Source of the DNA: Gelidibacter sediminis
Lineage (GTDB): Bacteria > Bacteroidota > Bacteroidia > Flavobacteriales > Flavobacteriaceae
Direction of reading: 5' to 3'
Assembly (NCBI RefSeq): GCF_004364975.1
Contig: NZ_SOBW01000007.1
Coordinates: forward strand, 1,364,001-1,428,000
DNA: 64,000 bases
Shown here: positions 35,822 through 44,887 of the stretch, piece after piece
Layout: each line of letters begins with the position of its first letter
Position numbering within the stretch: position 1 is the first letter of the stretch
Position numbers and translations under genes: made by a program
Notes under the pieces: model-generated
Told to the model about the DNA's origin: nothing
Database searches by the model: none
The model's input: only the letters and a program-made list of their open reading frames with translations

Positions 35822-36601
35822 TTAAAACATGAGGTGTTCAACGGTATAATGCCCTCCAAGAATATCTTCCAAGACCGTAGTATTTCCGTTGCTATAAAAT
35901 AGGTTTTTCACCTCTGTAGTCTGATGGTTCAGAAGGTGATGACGCTCTAATACTGTTCGGGTTTGTCTCGCCACGGCTTCACCAGAATCAATAATCTTAA
36001 CATATTTTGGTAACATCTCAAGCAACAAGGGCATGAGGTAGGGGTAATGGGTGCATCCTAAAACCAAATAATCAATGTTTGCGTCCAACATCGGTTTGAG
36101 ATAAATGCGCAGCAAGCTTCTCATATCCTCAGAATTCGTTTTTCCATCCTCAATGAGAGACACGATACCTTCGCCTACTTGCTCAATTACTCGAATACTG
36201 TGACTGTATAAATCAGCGCTTTTATGGAACAGTTCGCTACTGAGCGTGCCCTTGGTAGCCAAAATGCCAATAGCCTTCGTTTGCGTGCTTAAAGCTGCCG
36301 GTTTAATGGCGGGTTCAATACCTACAAAGGGGATATCAAAACGGTCTCTTAATTCTTTAATGGCATTAGTGGTTGCCGTATTACAGGCAACGACAATGAT
36401 CTTACACTTTTTAGAAATAAGAAACTCCGTATTTTTGATACTTAAAGCAATTATCTCATCCTTAGATTTGTTACCATAAGGTGCATTAAAACTATCTGCG
36501 AGATATAAGGTGTGCTCGTTGGGTAGCAATGCCTCAATTTCTTTAAAAATTGATGTGCCTCCAATGCCAGAATCGAAAATGCCTATAGGGTGGGTGCTCA
36601 T
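35822..36601 (-). CDS. murI: Glutamate racemase
   Basis: MurI makes D-glutamate for peptidoglycan in the cytoplasm. The 259-residue protein has the N-terminal PIGIFDSGIGGTSI, the first catalytic Cys in VVACNTATTNA and the second in LGCTHYP. The start ATG at 36601 fits the family. A -7 box ends only 5 bases before that ATG (36606), so the mRNA may be leaderless. It lies downstream of two OmpH genes, separated by a terminator hairpin; it could be read through from the bamA-ompH run or from its own promoter. Confidence 0.95.
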   Translation of the reverse strand: MSTHPIGIFDSGIGGTSIFKEIEALLPNEHTLYLADSFNAPYGNKSKDEIIALSIKNTEFLISKKCKIIVVACNTATTNAIKELRDRFDIPFVGIEPAIKPAALSTQTKAIGILATKGTLSSELFHKSADLYSHSIRVIEQVGEGIVSLIEDGKTNSEDMRSLLRIYLKPMLDANIDYLVLGCTHYPYLMPLLLEMLPKYVKIIDSGEAVARQTRTVLERHHLLNHQTTEVKNLFYSNGNTTVLEDILGGHYTVEHLMF

Positions 36602-36605
36602 AGTA

Positions 36606-36613
36606 CAAAAATA
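36606..36613 (-). promoter_or_regulatory. Candidate -7 element TATTTTTG immediately before murI
   Basis: Minus-strand TATTTTTG ends 4-5 bases before the ATG, so transcription would begin at about the start codon. It sits in the T-tract of the ompH terminator at 36616-36639, giving a terminator and a promoter in one 35-base stretch. No -33 TTG was found. Confidence 0.4.
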
Positions 36614-36615
36614 GA

Positions 36616-36639
36616 AAAGCCGCTTAATTAAGCGGCTTT
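36616..36639 (-). terminator. Terminator after the ompH pair
   Basis: Perfect palindrome AAAGCCGCTTAATTAAGCGGCTTT (24 bases), followed on the minus strand by TTTTCTATTTTTG. It separates ompH from murI. Confidence 0.8.
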
Positions 36640-36669
36640 CTTTGTGAAATATTGTTGAATTTACAAGTC

Positions 36670-37179
36670 TTAGAATCCTAATTCTTTTTTAACGTCAGCC
36701 ATAAGGTCTTTACCGTCAGCTAAAAGAACACCTGATCCTTGTGTTGAATCCAATACATATTGAAAACCTTGAGCTTTAGCAACTTTCTTAATAGCAGCTT
36801 CTGCTTTATCAGTAATAGGTTTCAATAGGTCAAATTCTTTCTTTTGAAGATCTTGTTGTGCAGTACCTTGGTACTCACGGATACTTTGTTGCATCCCTTG
36901 AACTTCTTGTGATCTTTTCGCATTTTCTTCGTCAGTCTTACTTTCAACTTCCGCTTGATATTGCTTCATTTTATTTTGAAGCTCAGTCGCCATTGTTTGA
37001 ATTTCAGTCTCATATGTTTTTTGCAGTTTCTCTAGCTCTGCTTGAGCACTTTTCATTGCTGGCATTGACTTAATAAGCTCTTGCGTGTTAATATGAGCAA
37101 TTTTACTTTGTGCATTAGAGAACGATGTTGCTCCAATAAAAAGTAGTCCTGCAAATAAAAGGGTCTTGAAATGTTTCAT
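36670..37179 (-). CDS. OmpH/Skp family periplasmic chaperone (shorter copy)
   Basis: Skp/OmpH trimers hold unfolded outer-membrane proteins in the periplasm before BamA inserts them. The 169-residue protein has a signal peptide (residues 1-23, ending FSNA) and the family pattern: IAHINTQELIKSMPAMKSAQAELEKLQ, a long Gln/Glu/Lys-rich coiled coil (about 40-120), and the conserved QYVLDSTQGSGVLLADGKDL end. It follows the larger copy by 51 bases in the bamA-ompH-ompH-murI run; gene pairing with bamA supports its role. Confidence 0.92.
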   Translation of the reverse strand: MKHFKTLLFAGLLFIGATSFSNAQSKIAHINTQELIKSMPAMKSAQAELEKLQKTYETEIQTMATELQNKMKQYQAEVESKTDEENAKRSQEVQGMQQSIREYQGTAQQDLQKKEFDLLKPITDKAEAAIKKVAKAQGFQYVLDSTQGSGVLLADGKDLMADVKKELGF

Positions 37180-37230
37180 TTTTAAAATAGTATTACGTGT
37201 TATAATTATTAATTGTTTAATTGTTTTGTT

Positions 37231-38220
37231 TTAAGGAATTGAATCTTTTTCTTTTGATTTGGCTTCGCGTTCAGCTTTCGCTTTTTTACGTTCTTCTAAT
37301 ATTTTTTTTCGACGTTCATCAAGCGCTTTTTGTCTTGCTTCACGATCTGACAGTTGTTGTTGTTTCTTTTCTTCAGCACTTTGTACTGCTGATTTTTTGG
37401 TGTTACCGTCTTGTTTTGTTGAGGTGCTATCCTGAGGATTATTCTTTTTCTCTCTTTCAGCTTTTTCCCTAGCACGGTCGTCTAAAATCTTCTGACGTCT
37501 TGCTTCAACAGCAGCTTTCAATGAATCTCTAGTGGCCTGTTGTTCTGCTCTACGTTGTTCTATTTCAGTTAATCGTTCAGCTTTTTTATCCTCTAAAGCT
37601 TTTTCTCGCGCTTCCATTGCTTCATTATATTCTGGAACAATGTCTTCTGCGTTCGCTGCTCTGCGTTCTGCCTTGTTCGTTGCCTGTGTTCGTTTTGATG
37701 ATCTGGTAATGCTTCTTAACACCAATTCACTAATGTCAAAACGTTCAGCGGAATACAACATGACGACATCTGCTGATTTATCAAATATAAAATCATAGTC
37801 TCTACTGCCTGCAATTTCTTGTACTGCAGCAAAAATTTGATCTTGAATAGGTTGAATCAACTGTTGTTTCTGAATCATCAAATCGCCATTAGGACCAAAC
37901 CGTTTTTGTTGATAGTCCAATATTTCCTTCTCTTCAAAACTAATGTCTTCAAAACGTTCTTCGTATAATTCTTTAGTTAACAGTACTCGCTCATTATTGA
38001 GTTGGGATTTTTTCTGATCCAATTCAGCCAGTCGCTGTTCTACTTCAGATTTCCATTGCAAAACTTTAGCATCTAACTGCGCCGTAGCTTCCTGATATTC
38101 TGGAACATTTTGTAAAATGTATTCCGTGTCAATATAACCTATTCTTACACCGCGTTGGGCATTTGAAGAAAAGCTCATAAGACCGATAAGTGCCAATAAA
38201 AAAAGAACTTTTTGTTTCAT
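37231..38220 (-). CDS. OmpH/Skp family periplasmic chaperone with long charged C-terminus
   Basis: A 329-residue OmpH paralogue: signal peptide from MKQKVLFLLALIGLMSFSSNAQ, conserved IGYIDTEYILQNVPEY, a coiled-coil arm, then the core end EIAGSRDYDFIFDKS. From about residue 180 it has an extra 150-residue extension of Arg/Lys/Glu-rich helix repeats (EARRQKI, DRAREKAERE, ERRKKILEERKK), not present in the shorter copy. The ATG at 38220 gives a clean signal peptide; an ATG 18 bases earlier would add a six-residue extension. The extension could enlarge the cage or bind nucleic acid or envelope polymers; unknown. Confidence 0.88.
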   Translation of the reverse strand: MKQKVLFLLALIGLMSFSSNAQRGVRIGYIDTEYILQNVPEYQEATAQLDAKVLQWKSEVEQRLAELDQKKSQLNNERVLLTKELYEERFEDISFEEKEILDYQQKRFGPNGDLMIQKQQLIQPIQDQIFAAVQEIAGSRDYDFIFDKSADVVMLYSAERFDISELVLRSITRSSKRTQATNKAERRAANAEDIVPEYNEAMEAREKALEDKKAERLTEIEQRRAEQQATRDSLKAAVEARRQKILDDRAREKAEREKKNNPQDSTSTKQDGNTKKSAVQSAEEKKQQQLSDREARQKALDERRKKILEERKKAKAEREAKSKEKDSIP

Positions 38221-38390
38221 CTGGTTATATTTTATCATTTACGAGTCACGCTATAAATTCTAAAACGACAGATTAAGTTAACGATTCTGCCTGGTCAGCG
38301 TTTATTTTTCAAATTAACGCAATATATTCTAAAAAATTTTAACACGCGTCTTAAATCGTTAAAGTATAGTTAGAAAATATCGTGCCAAAC

Positions 38391-40937
38391 TTAAAATTGC
38401 TGCCCAATAATAAAGTGGGTTTCCCAACCATTTTTAACGTTATCTCCAGGAACAGGATCAAAACCGTGTCCAAAGTCAATACCTAACAATCCAAAGGCCG
38501 GCATAAAAATACGTAAACCTAAGCCAGCTGAACGTTTAAGGTTGAATGGATTATAGTCTCTAAAATTATCAAATGAATTTCCGCCTTCCATAAATCCGAG
38601 TGCATAAATTTTAGCTTGTGCACCTAGGGTTATAGGGTAACGTAATTCCAAGGAAAATTTGTTGTAGATGGTACCACCATCAGTAGAAGATAAAGATTGA
38701 TTTGGATATCCTCTCATTGCTATAGACTCTCTGCCGTCTAATGAATAGTTACCTAATCCGTCACCTCCAACAAAGAAACGTTCAAAAGGAATGATGCCCC
38801 TATCATTGTTATAAGCACCTAAGAAACCAAACTCGATACCTGATTTGATGATTAGTTTGTTAGCAACTACATTAGTATACCAGTCCCCTTTAAACTTTAC
38901 CTTATAAAATTCCAACCATTTGTAACGCTCTTGGTCAATAACTCCCATACGCGCCAAATCATCAGGATCAGCTGGGTTTAATCCTGCTCTTTCATCCTTT
39001 AAGGCGGCGTAATCTACATCATTAAGAAGTGAGTAAGGCACAGAAAATTTTGCAGTTACTCCAAAGCTCGATCCACCTGTTGGATAAATTGGATCTGTAT
39101 ACGTGTTATTTCTACTAAGACCTACTGTATAGGATAGGTTGTTTGAATATCCATTACCAAAGGTGAACAATCCAGTGTTATAATTTTGTAAATCGTAATG
39201 TTGAAAACTCACGGCCTGAGATAAAGTAAAGTAGTCGTCAGGAGAGGTCAAACGTTTGGCGAGCCCTACAGTAACACCAGTAATGTTAAAACGTTTGCTT
39301 TTATCAGCATCTCTTGTTCTTGGATTGTATAAAAACTGTTTGGTATGAGATAATGATGTTGAGAATTGGATTGGGCGTTCGCCACCTAACCATGGCTCAG
39401 TAAATGAAAAACTATAAGTTTGGTAAAAACGGGAAGCTTGCAGACGCAAAGCTAAGCTTTGCCCGTCACCCGTAGGTACAGGTTTGTAGGCTTCTTTTTT
39501 GAAAATATCCTTAATTGCAAAGTTGTTGAAAGAAAGTCCGAGTGTTCCAATAAAGCCACCACCGCCGTAACCACCTTGCAATTCAATTTGACTAGATCCC
39601 TTTTCAACTACAGAATATTCCATATCTAAAGTACCGTCATTAGGGTTTGCGTTTTTAAAGTTAGGACTTAGTTGTTGCGCATCAAAAAAGCCTAATTGAC
39701 CCAATTCCCTTACGGTTCTAACCACAGCCGTTTTACTATATAATTGTCCTGGACGTGTTCTTAATTCTCTATAAATAACACGATCATTGGTCTTATCATT
39801 TCCAACTACCGTAACATTGTTAAAATAAGCTGGCTTACCTTCAGAGATACGGATTTCCATATCAATAACATTCCCGTCGGCACTTACTTCAACCGGATTG
39901 ATGGTTGAGAATAGATACCCTTGGTCTTGGTATAAATTAGTAATGTCTCTAGCGTCTGGTCTTGAATTGTCAGCAATTCGTTTTTTAAGTTCCACACCAT
40001 TATAAGTATCACCTTCTCTAAGACCCAATATTGAACTCAATTGTTGATCTGTAAACACTGTGTTTCCAACAAAAGCAATCTTACCAAACGTATATTTGTC
40101 GCCTTCTTCTACTTTAACCTGAATAGATAAGGTGCCGTCTTGATTGTTATAAATGGAATCAGAAATAACCCGTGCATCTCTATACCCATTTTCTTTATAA
40201 AGATCAACAACACTAACAAGGTCTTCTTTGTAGCTTGCTTTTACATATTTTGAACGCTTTAAGAATCGCAATAAGTTTTTTTCTTTCGTATTCTTCATGG
40301 CTTTCTTAAGCTTTTTATCACTCAGCTTTTCATTGCCAATAAAGTCAATATCTTTAATTTTTACTTTGTCGTTTTTCTCAATGTTAACCACCATGTTCAC
40401 CCTACTTTTTTCAATAGAATCAATTACCGGCGTTGTCGTTACGGTAACTTTCGTATTGTAAAAACCTTCTTTTCTATATTTGTTAGTCAGATAGTTTTTG
40501 GTAGTTGTAATGAGGTTTTCAGTAACTTTTGCACCTTTGGTCAGTTTATTGTCTTTTATTAAAGACTCTTTTTTGCCTTTTTTGACGCCGTTAATGACAA
40601 CAGTGTTTAGTTCGGGCAAATCTTCTAAACTGATTTCTAAATACGCCTGATCATCTATAGTCTTGGTTAAATAGATGTCAATATTACTGAACAGATTGGA
40701 GCTCCACAATTTTTTAAGGGCTTCGCTAATGCGTTCTCCAGGGATGGCGATGACCTCTCCTTTTCTTAAACCAGAATAGGTGACAATTGTCGTTTCGCTA
40801 AAATTGGTATCGCCAGTAACGATGATTTCTGCGATTGTATATTTTTTACCTGAATTGAATGGATTTTCTTGAGCTGTGGCAGCTACTGAAAATAAAAGAA
40901 AAAAGGCACTAAAGAGGGTATTTAATATTGTTTTCAA
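38391..40937 (-). CDS. bamA: Outer-membrane protein assembly factor BamA
   Basis: BamA inserts beta-barrel proteins into the outer membrane. With a TTG start at 40937 the product has 848 residues, a signal peptide (MKTILNTLFSAFFLLFSVAATAQ), several POTRA repeats (about 25-400; for example EIIVTGDTNFSETTI, ELNTVVINGVKKG, DIDFIGNEKLSDKKL, KIAFVGNTVFTDQQL, NVTVVGNDKTNDRV) and the C-terminal Omp85 barrel including QGGYGGGGFIGTLG and the conserved VGGDGLGNYSLDGRES. A frame extends to a TTG at 40976, overlapping uppS by 29 bases, but 40937 leaves a normal signal peptide and a 10-base gap. Both starts are TTG; no ATG is available at the head. Confidence 0.93.
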   Translation of the reverse strand: MKTILNTLFSAFFLLFSVAATAQENPFNSGKKYTIAEIIVTGDTNFSETTIVTYSGLRKGEVIAIPGERISEALKKLWSSNLFSNIDIYLTKTIDDQAYLEISLEDLPELNTVVINGVKKGKKESLIKDNKLTKGAKVTENLITTTKNYLTNKYRKEGFYNTKVTVTTTPVIDSIEKSRVNMVVNIEKNDKVKIKDIDFIGNEKLSDKKLKKAMKNTKEKNLLRFLKRSKYVKASYKEDLVSVVDLYKENGYRDARVISDSIYNNQDGTLSIQVKVEEGDKYTFGKIAFVGNTVFTDQQLSSILGLREGDTYNGVELKKRIADNSRPDARDITNLYQDQGYLFSTINPVEVSADGNVIDMEIRISEGKPAYFNNVTVVGNDKTNDRVIYRELRTRPGQLYSKTAVVRTVRELGQLGFFDAQQLSPNFKNANPNDGTLDMEYSVVEKGSSQIELQGGYGGGGFIGTLGLSFNNFAIKDIFKKEAYKPVPTGDGQSLALRLQASRFYQTYSFSFTEPWLGGERPIQFSTSLSHTKQFLYNPRTRDADKSKRFNITGVTVGLAKRLTSPDDYFTLSQAVSFQHYDLQNYNTGLFTFGNGYSNNLSYTVGLSRNNTYTDPIYPTGGSSFGVTAKFSVPYSLLNDVDYAALKDERAGLNPADPDDLARMGVIDQERYKWLEFYKVKFKGDWYTNVVANKLIIKSGIEFGFLGAYNNDRGIIPFERFFVGGDGLGNYSLDGRESIAMRGYPNQSLSSTDGGTIYNKFSLELRYPITLGAQAKIYALGFMEGGNSFDNFRDYNPFNLKRSAGLGLRIFMPAFGLLGIDFGHGFDPVPGDNVKNGWETHFIIGQQF

Positions 40938-40947
40938 AAGCGTGTTG

Positions 40948-41688
40948 TTAGCTAAGTTGTTCACTTGTTTTTCCAAATCGTCGTTCTCTATTTTGATAGT
41001 CTATCAAGGCAGTGTATAAGTCGTGCTTTTTAAAATCAGGCCATAAAATATGGGTGAAATATAATTCGGCATAGGCAATTTGCCACAACAAGAAATTACT
41101 GATTCGTTGTTCTCCACTGGTCCTGATGAGCAAGTCTACATCTGGCAAATTTTGCGTGTAAAGATGCTTATTTATAATGGATTCGTCAATAGAATCGGTT
41201 GAAATTATATTATTTTTAACTTTATCAGATATAATTTTGACCATAGTCATCAGTTCCTCACGAGAACCATAACTTAGGGCTAAGGTCAATACCATTCTGT
41301 TATTGGTTTTGGTTTTTTCAATGACCTCCTGAAGTTCTGCTTTGGCTTTTTTAGGCAAATCTTCTAAGCAACCAATGGCATTGAGTCTGATGTCATTTTC
41401 TTGAAGGGTCTTAATTTCCTTTTTTAAGGATTTTACTAAGAGTTTCATCAAGGTTTGTACTTCTACTTTAGGACGGTTCCAGTTTTCAGTAGAAAAAGCG
41501 TAAAGTGTCAGGTGTTTAATACCGATCTCTGCGCTTGCTTCAACAACTTCGCGTACAGATTTGGTGCCATTTTCATGCCCGATGACGCGTAGTAGTCCTT
41601 TTTGTTTTGCCCATCGGCCATTGCCATCCATTATTATGGCAAGATGATTAGGAAGGCGGTCAGTATGTATTTGTTCTTTTAAATCCAC
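40948..41688 (-). CDS. uppS: Isoprenyl transferase (undecaprenyl diphosphate synthase)
   Basis: UppS condenses isopentenyl diphosphate onto farnesyl diphosphate to give C55 undecaprenyl diphosphate, the lipid carrier for peptidoglycan and O-antigen. The 246-residue protein has the catalytic IIMDGNGRWAKQKG (Asp21), HLTLYAFSTENWNRP and the C-terminal RTSGEQRISNFLLWQIAYAE motifs. The start is GTG at 41688, right after the stop of the DUF6089 gene (TAA then GTG), so translation is coupled. bamA follows. Confidence 0.96.
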   Translation of the reverse strand: MDLKEQIHTDRLPNHLAIIMDGNGRWAKQKGLLRVIGHENGTKSVREVVEASAEIGIKHLTLYAFSTENWNRPKVEVQTLMKLLVKSLKKEIKTLQENDIRLNAIGCLEDLPKKAKAELQEVIEKTKTNNRMVLTLALSYGSREELMTMVKIISDKVKNNIISTDSIDESIINKHLYTQNLPDVDLLIRTSGEQRISNFLLWQIAYAELYFTHILWPDFKKHDLYTALIDYQNRERRFGKTSEQLS

Positions 41689-42378
41689 TTAATAAACGCA
41701 ATAACATGGTTTTTCTCCAAAGGTGTAAGTTAAGGTAATCCCAGAAAACACATACCAATCATTGCTATTTAAATTTCCAAAACTATAAGGCTCCTTTCTA
41801 GAAGGTGTGTCTGGAACACTGCCATCAATTTCATCAGAAAATGTATAACGCACACCAACTTCAGCCCCTAAAATAAGACCATCCACGATGCTGCTTTTAA
41901 TGCCTAACACCATAGGAATTCCAATAGCCCAGCTATAGGTGTTTTCAGGGACTTGAACCCCATTCCTAAAAAAGGAATTCTTATATTTTGCTGCCGAAAT
42001 TCCAGAGTATAAATAGGGTGTAAATTGTTGTCCTGGTTGATGTGTATCAAAATCCCAGAATGTAAACTCCATTCCTCCGGAAAATTCCATTAGATTGTTT
42101 TTAAATTTATAGCCACGAGCAACACGTCTCGGATCGTCAGAACGTAAATCATCACCCTCTAATTCAGTAAATATAATGGAGGCACGAAATGAATGGCGTG
42201 GACTTCTATTCCATCTCGCCATAAGTCCTGCCGCCGGTCTTATTGGTGAAATATATTTAGTTGAGCCAACATCGCCAATAAAGTTACTGTTGCCCAGAAA
42301 AAAACCAACTTCGTAAATTTGAGCATGGATGTTTGGGGTGAAACAAATACTAAATAAGAATAAAATGATATACCTCAT
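41689..42378 (-). CDS. DUF6089-like outer-membrane beta-barrel protein
   Basis: A 229-residue exported protein with a signal peptide (residues 1-19, ending IHAQ) and strands typical of a small barrel: YEVGFFLGNSNFIGDV, PAAGLMARWN, HSFRASIIFTEL, LMEFSGGMEFTFWDF, and a C-terminal GITLTYTFGEKPCYCVY with two Cys. It fits the DUF6089 family of Bacteroidota, which sits in front of uppS-bamA in many flavobacteria from memory. Its role is unknown; proximity suggests envelope assembly. It lies about 99 bases after nadK. Confidence 0.82.
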   Translation of the reverse strand: MRYIILFLFSICFTPNIHAQIYEVGFFLGNSNFIGDVGSTKYISPIRPAAGLMARWNRSPRHSFRASIIFTELEGDDLRSDDPRRVARGYKFKNNLMEFSGGMEFTFWDFDTHQPGQQFTPYLYSGISAAKYKNSFFRNGVQVPENTYSWAIGIPMVLGIKSSIVDGLILGAEVGVRYTFSDEIDGSVPDTPSRKEPYSFGNLNSNDWYVFSGITLTYTFGEKPCYCVY

Positions 42379-42477
42379 AAAATTTTAAAAGTTTGCAAAT
42401 ATAATAAATAAGATTAGCCTATAACAATTTGAGTCAAATAGTATTACAGATAAACAGTATTTATGAGGTTTTATTGT

Positions 42478-43359
42478 TTAGTTGCGCTTATCTTCTCCCC
42501 ACAACAGTTTTTTGCGAAGGGTGTCAATAAAACTTTCGCTAGGGAGTTCAATCATCTTGATTTTAAAGGCCGCTTTTTTAATGGTAACAATGGTCGAGTT
42601 GTGCAAGGTTGCAATTCTGGAATCTAAAGAAATCAGATAGAAATCTTCACGTCCATCAACCTTTAACTGAATTTCCGTATCATCAGGAATGACTAAAGGA
42701 CGCGCGCTTAAATTGTGTGGGGCAATAGGCGTGATGACAAAATTTTTAGCTTCTGGAGTAATCACTGGGCCACCACAACTTAATGAATAGCCTGTAGAAC
42801 CGGTTGGCGTAGACATGATCAATCCGTCTGCCCAATAGGTGGTCAGATATTCACCATCTAAATGGGTGTTAACCGTAATCATAGAGGTTGTATTCTTTCT
42901 GCTAACGGCTATTTCATTAAGGGCAAAATTTAACTGTATTAAGTCTTTGTTTTTGGGCTCCGTTTCTATGCTTAGCAAACTGCGTTCAGAAATTTTATAA
43001 TCGCCTTTAAAAATGCTATCAAGAGCACTTTCAATTTGGTTGTTTTGTATAGTCGCTAAGAACCCCAAACGGCCTGTGTTGATTCCTATGATGGGAATAG
43101 ACCTGTCGCCAACATAAGTGATAGCTCTTAAAATGGTGCCATCTCCGCCGATGCTTATCAATAGATCAAATGTATCATCTAAGGATTGAAAAGTTTCAAA
43201 TTGCTGATAATTTGTTTTGAGGTCTAGATGTTTATCTATTAATTGATAGAAGTGGTTTTCTATGAAAACTTGTGCGTCTTTATGAGATAAATAATTTAAA
43301 AGCACCCCTGCGGATGCTTCATTGCCTTTGTAATATTGACTAAAGATTGCAATTTTCAT
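42478..43359 (-). CDS. nadK: NAD kinase
   Basis: NadK phosphorylates NAD to NADP in the cytoplasm. The 293-residue protein contains the GGDGT motif (residues 71-75; catalytic Asp73) in LISIGGDGTILRAI, the following NTGRLGFLA and the conserved SCGGPVITP region. The ATG at 43359 lies 4 bases after the stop of the CBS gene upstream, so the two are co-transcribed. It begins the uppS-bamA-ompH run after a 99-base gap to the DUF6089 gene. Confidence 0.95.
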   Translation of the reverse strand: MKIAIFSQYYKGNEASAGVLLNYLSHKDAQVFIENHFYQLIDKHLDLKTNYQQFETFQSLDDTFDLLISIGGDGTILRAITYVGDRSIPIIGINTGRLGFLATIQNNQIESALDSIFKGDYKISERSLLSIETEPKNKDLIQLNFALNEIAVSRKNTTSMITVNTHLDGEYLTTYWADGLIMSTPTGSTGYSLSCGGPVITPEAKNFVITPIAPHNLSARPLVIPDDTEIQLKVDGREDFYLISLDSRIATLHNSTIVTIKKAAFKIKMIELPSESFIDTLRKKLLWGEDKRN

Positions 43360-43363
43360 AGGG

Positions 43364-44020
43364 CTACATATTAAGGTATTTATTCAGATAGTCTGAACGT
43401 TCCTTTAAGTTTTCAATATAGGTGTCTTCTTCATGTCCTGAAACAACGTTATAACTGTATCTTCTAAATGTCTGTATGACATTATTCAGTCCGGAGTCTC
43501 CAATTTTAAGTGTAACTTGTACTACATCGCTATCCATTTTAGAAATAAAAGCTCCTAAAATCTTCGCATCATTGGATTCAACAATTTGGCTAATTTCACT
43601 GAAGGAGTAATCCTGAATCCCTTTTTCAACAATTAAAGTGCCACCAGGTTCTGCAAAAAATGGTGTTTCATTAAACCTCCCTATTATATCATTGAGCTCA
43701 TAATAGCCTAAATAATTGTTCTGTTGGTCCAATACAGGCATGATGTTACATGAATGTTGGGCAAAAGTTTCTAAAACATCGAGCCAATTGGTATCTGATC
43801 TCACAAAAAAACCCTCTAAAATATGTTGGCAATCTACAATGGTCTCCTTCCCGTCAAAACAGTGTACATCAGTTTCTGACACACAGCCTAAATACACCGA
43901 GTTATTTTCAATAGGAATGTGAGAATAGGTCAATTCATTAAACAGCATTTTAAGGTCGCCTACCTTATCATTTATATTTAGTGGCTTAATGTCATTGATA
44001 ATGTATTCTCTTAACGGCAT
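43364..44020 (-). CDS. Paired CBS domain protein
   Basis: A 218-residue soluble protein with two CBS-like repeats (about residues 5-65 and 70-130, e.g. SHIPIENNSVYLGCVSETDVH and NIMPVLDQQNNYLGYYELNDI) and a C-terminal ACT-like region (about 150-210). CBS pairs often bind adenine nucleotides and regulate partners. It sits directly before nadK (4 bases apart), so sensing of adenylate or NAD-related state is a reasonable guess but not established. It is divergent from pdxJ. Confidence 0.85.
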   Translation of the reverse strand: MPLREYIINDIKPLNINDKVGDLKMLFNELTYSHIPIENNSVYLGCVSETDVHCFDGKETIVDCQHILEGFFVRSDTNWLDVLETFAQHSCNIMPVLDQQNNYLGYYELNDIIGRFNETPFFAEPGGTLIVEKGIQDYSFSEISQIVESNDAKILGAFISKMDSDVVQVTLKIGDSGLNNVIQTFRRYSYNVVSGHEEDTYIENLKERSDYLNKYLNM

Positions 44021-44081
44021 GATCTCAGGTTTGTTCTTGCAAAATAATTAAAAATAACTACAAAAAGCATCATCTACTTTG

Positions 44082-44089
44082 TATTTTTG
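44082..44089 (+). promoter_or_regulatory. Candidate -7 element TATTTTTG for pdxJ
   Basis: TATTTTTG lies 19 bases before the ATG at 44108. It argues against an upstream ATG at 44087, which overlaps the box. Confidence 0.45.
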
Positions 44090-44107
44090 TTCAATAAAAC
44101 AAATGCC

Positions 44108-44821
44108 ATGACAAAGTTGAGCGTGAATATCAATAAGATTGCTACCCTAAGAAATTCGCGGGGTGGTGATGTGCCTAATGTGGTGCAATTTGCCAGAGAT
44201 GTCCAAAAGTTTGGAGCACAAGGGGTCACTATTCATCCGAGACCAGATGAACGGCATATTAGATATCAGGATGTGTACGACTTAAAGCCTGAAGTGTATA
44301 CAGAATACAATATAGAAGGCAACCCTATTAGACCATTTATAGATATGGTTTTAGAAGTAAAACCAACGCAAGTTACTTTAGTGCCAGATGCTGAAGATGC
44401 GATTACGTCAAATGCGGGTTGGGATACCATTAAGCACAAAGACTTTTTGGTAGATGTGATTAAGGAGTTTAAGCAAAATGGCATCCGTACCTCCATTTTT
44501 GTCGATCCGCAATTAAAACAAATAGAAGGCGCAAAAGCTACCGGCGCTGATAGGATAGAATTATATACTGAAGCATTTGCTCACCATTACGGCCTAGGCA
44601 ATGAAATGTCAATTAAACCGTATACGGATTGTGCCGTGTTGGCGAATGCTTTGGGGCTTGGGATTAATGCAGGTCATGATTTATCGTTAGATAACATCAA
44701 GTTTTTCAAACAGAACATTCCTGATTTACTGGAAGTTTCCATTGGACATGCTTTAATCTCTGAGAGTTTGTATCTCGGCATTGAAAACGTCATCAATATG
44801 TATTTGAGACAGCTGAAATAG
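44108..44821 (+). CDS. pdxJ: Pyridoxine 5'-phosphate synthase
   Basis: PdxJ condenses 1-deoxyxylulose 5-phosphate with 3-amino-2-oxopropyl phosphate to give pyridoxine 5'-phosphate (DXP-dependent vitamin B6 pathway). The 237-residue TIM-barrel protein has LSVNINKIATLRNSRGG at the start, the conserved HPRPDERHIRYQDV and the C-terminal INAGHDLSLDNIKFF and ISIGHALISESL-like segments. The ATG at 44108 is supported by the -7 box just upstream. It is divergent from the CBS-nadK run. Confidence 0.95.
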   Translation: MTKLSVNINKIATLRNSRGGDVPNVVQFARDVQKFGAQGVTIHPRPDERHIRYQDVYDLKPEVYTEYNIEGNPIRPFIDMVLEVKPTQVTLVPDAEDAITSNAGWDTIKHKDFLVDVIKEFKQNGIRTSIFVDPQLKQIEGAKATGADRIELYTEAFAHHYGLGNEMSIKPYTDCAVLANALGLGINAGHDLSLDNIKFFKQNIPDLLEVSIGHALISESLYLGIENVINMYLRQLK

Positions 44822-44823
44822 GT

Positions 44824-44867
44824 AGTTGGCAGTTTTCAGTCCTCAGTTTTCAGTCCTCAGTTGGCAG
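44824..44867 (+). repeat. Short direct repeats after pdxJ
   Basis: AGTTGGCAG (44824-44832 and 44859-44867) flanks two copies of AGTTTTCAGTCCTC (44831-44844, 44845-44858). This type of low-complexity, CAGT-rich filler occurs between genes in many flavobacteria from memory. Confidence 0.75.
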
Positions 44868-44887
44868 ACATCGGTCAAAAATCAATA

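Noticed and set aside
40938-40976. 29-base overlap of bamA with uppS if bamA starts at 40976
   Set aside because: That start puts 13 polar residues ahead of the signal peptide; the internal TTG at 40937 gives a normal signal sequence and removes the overlap.
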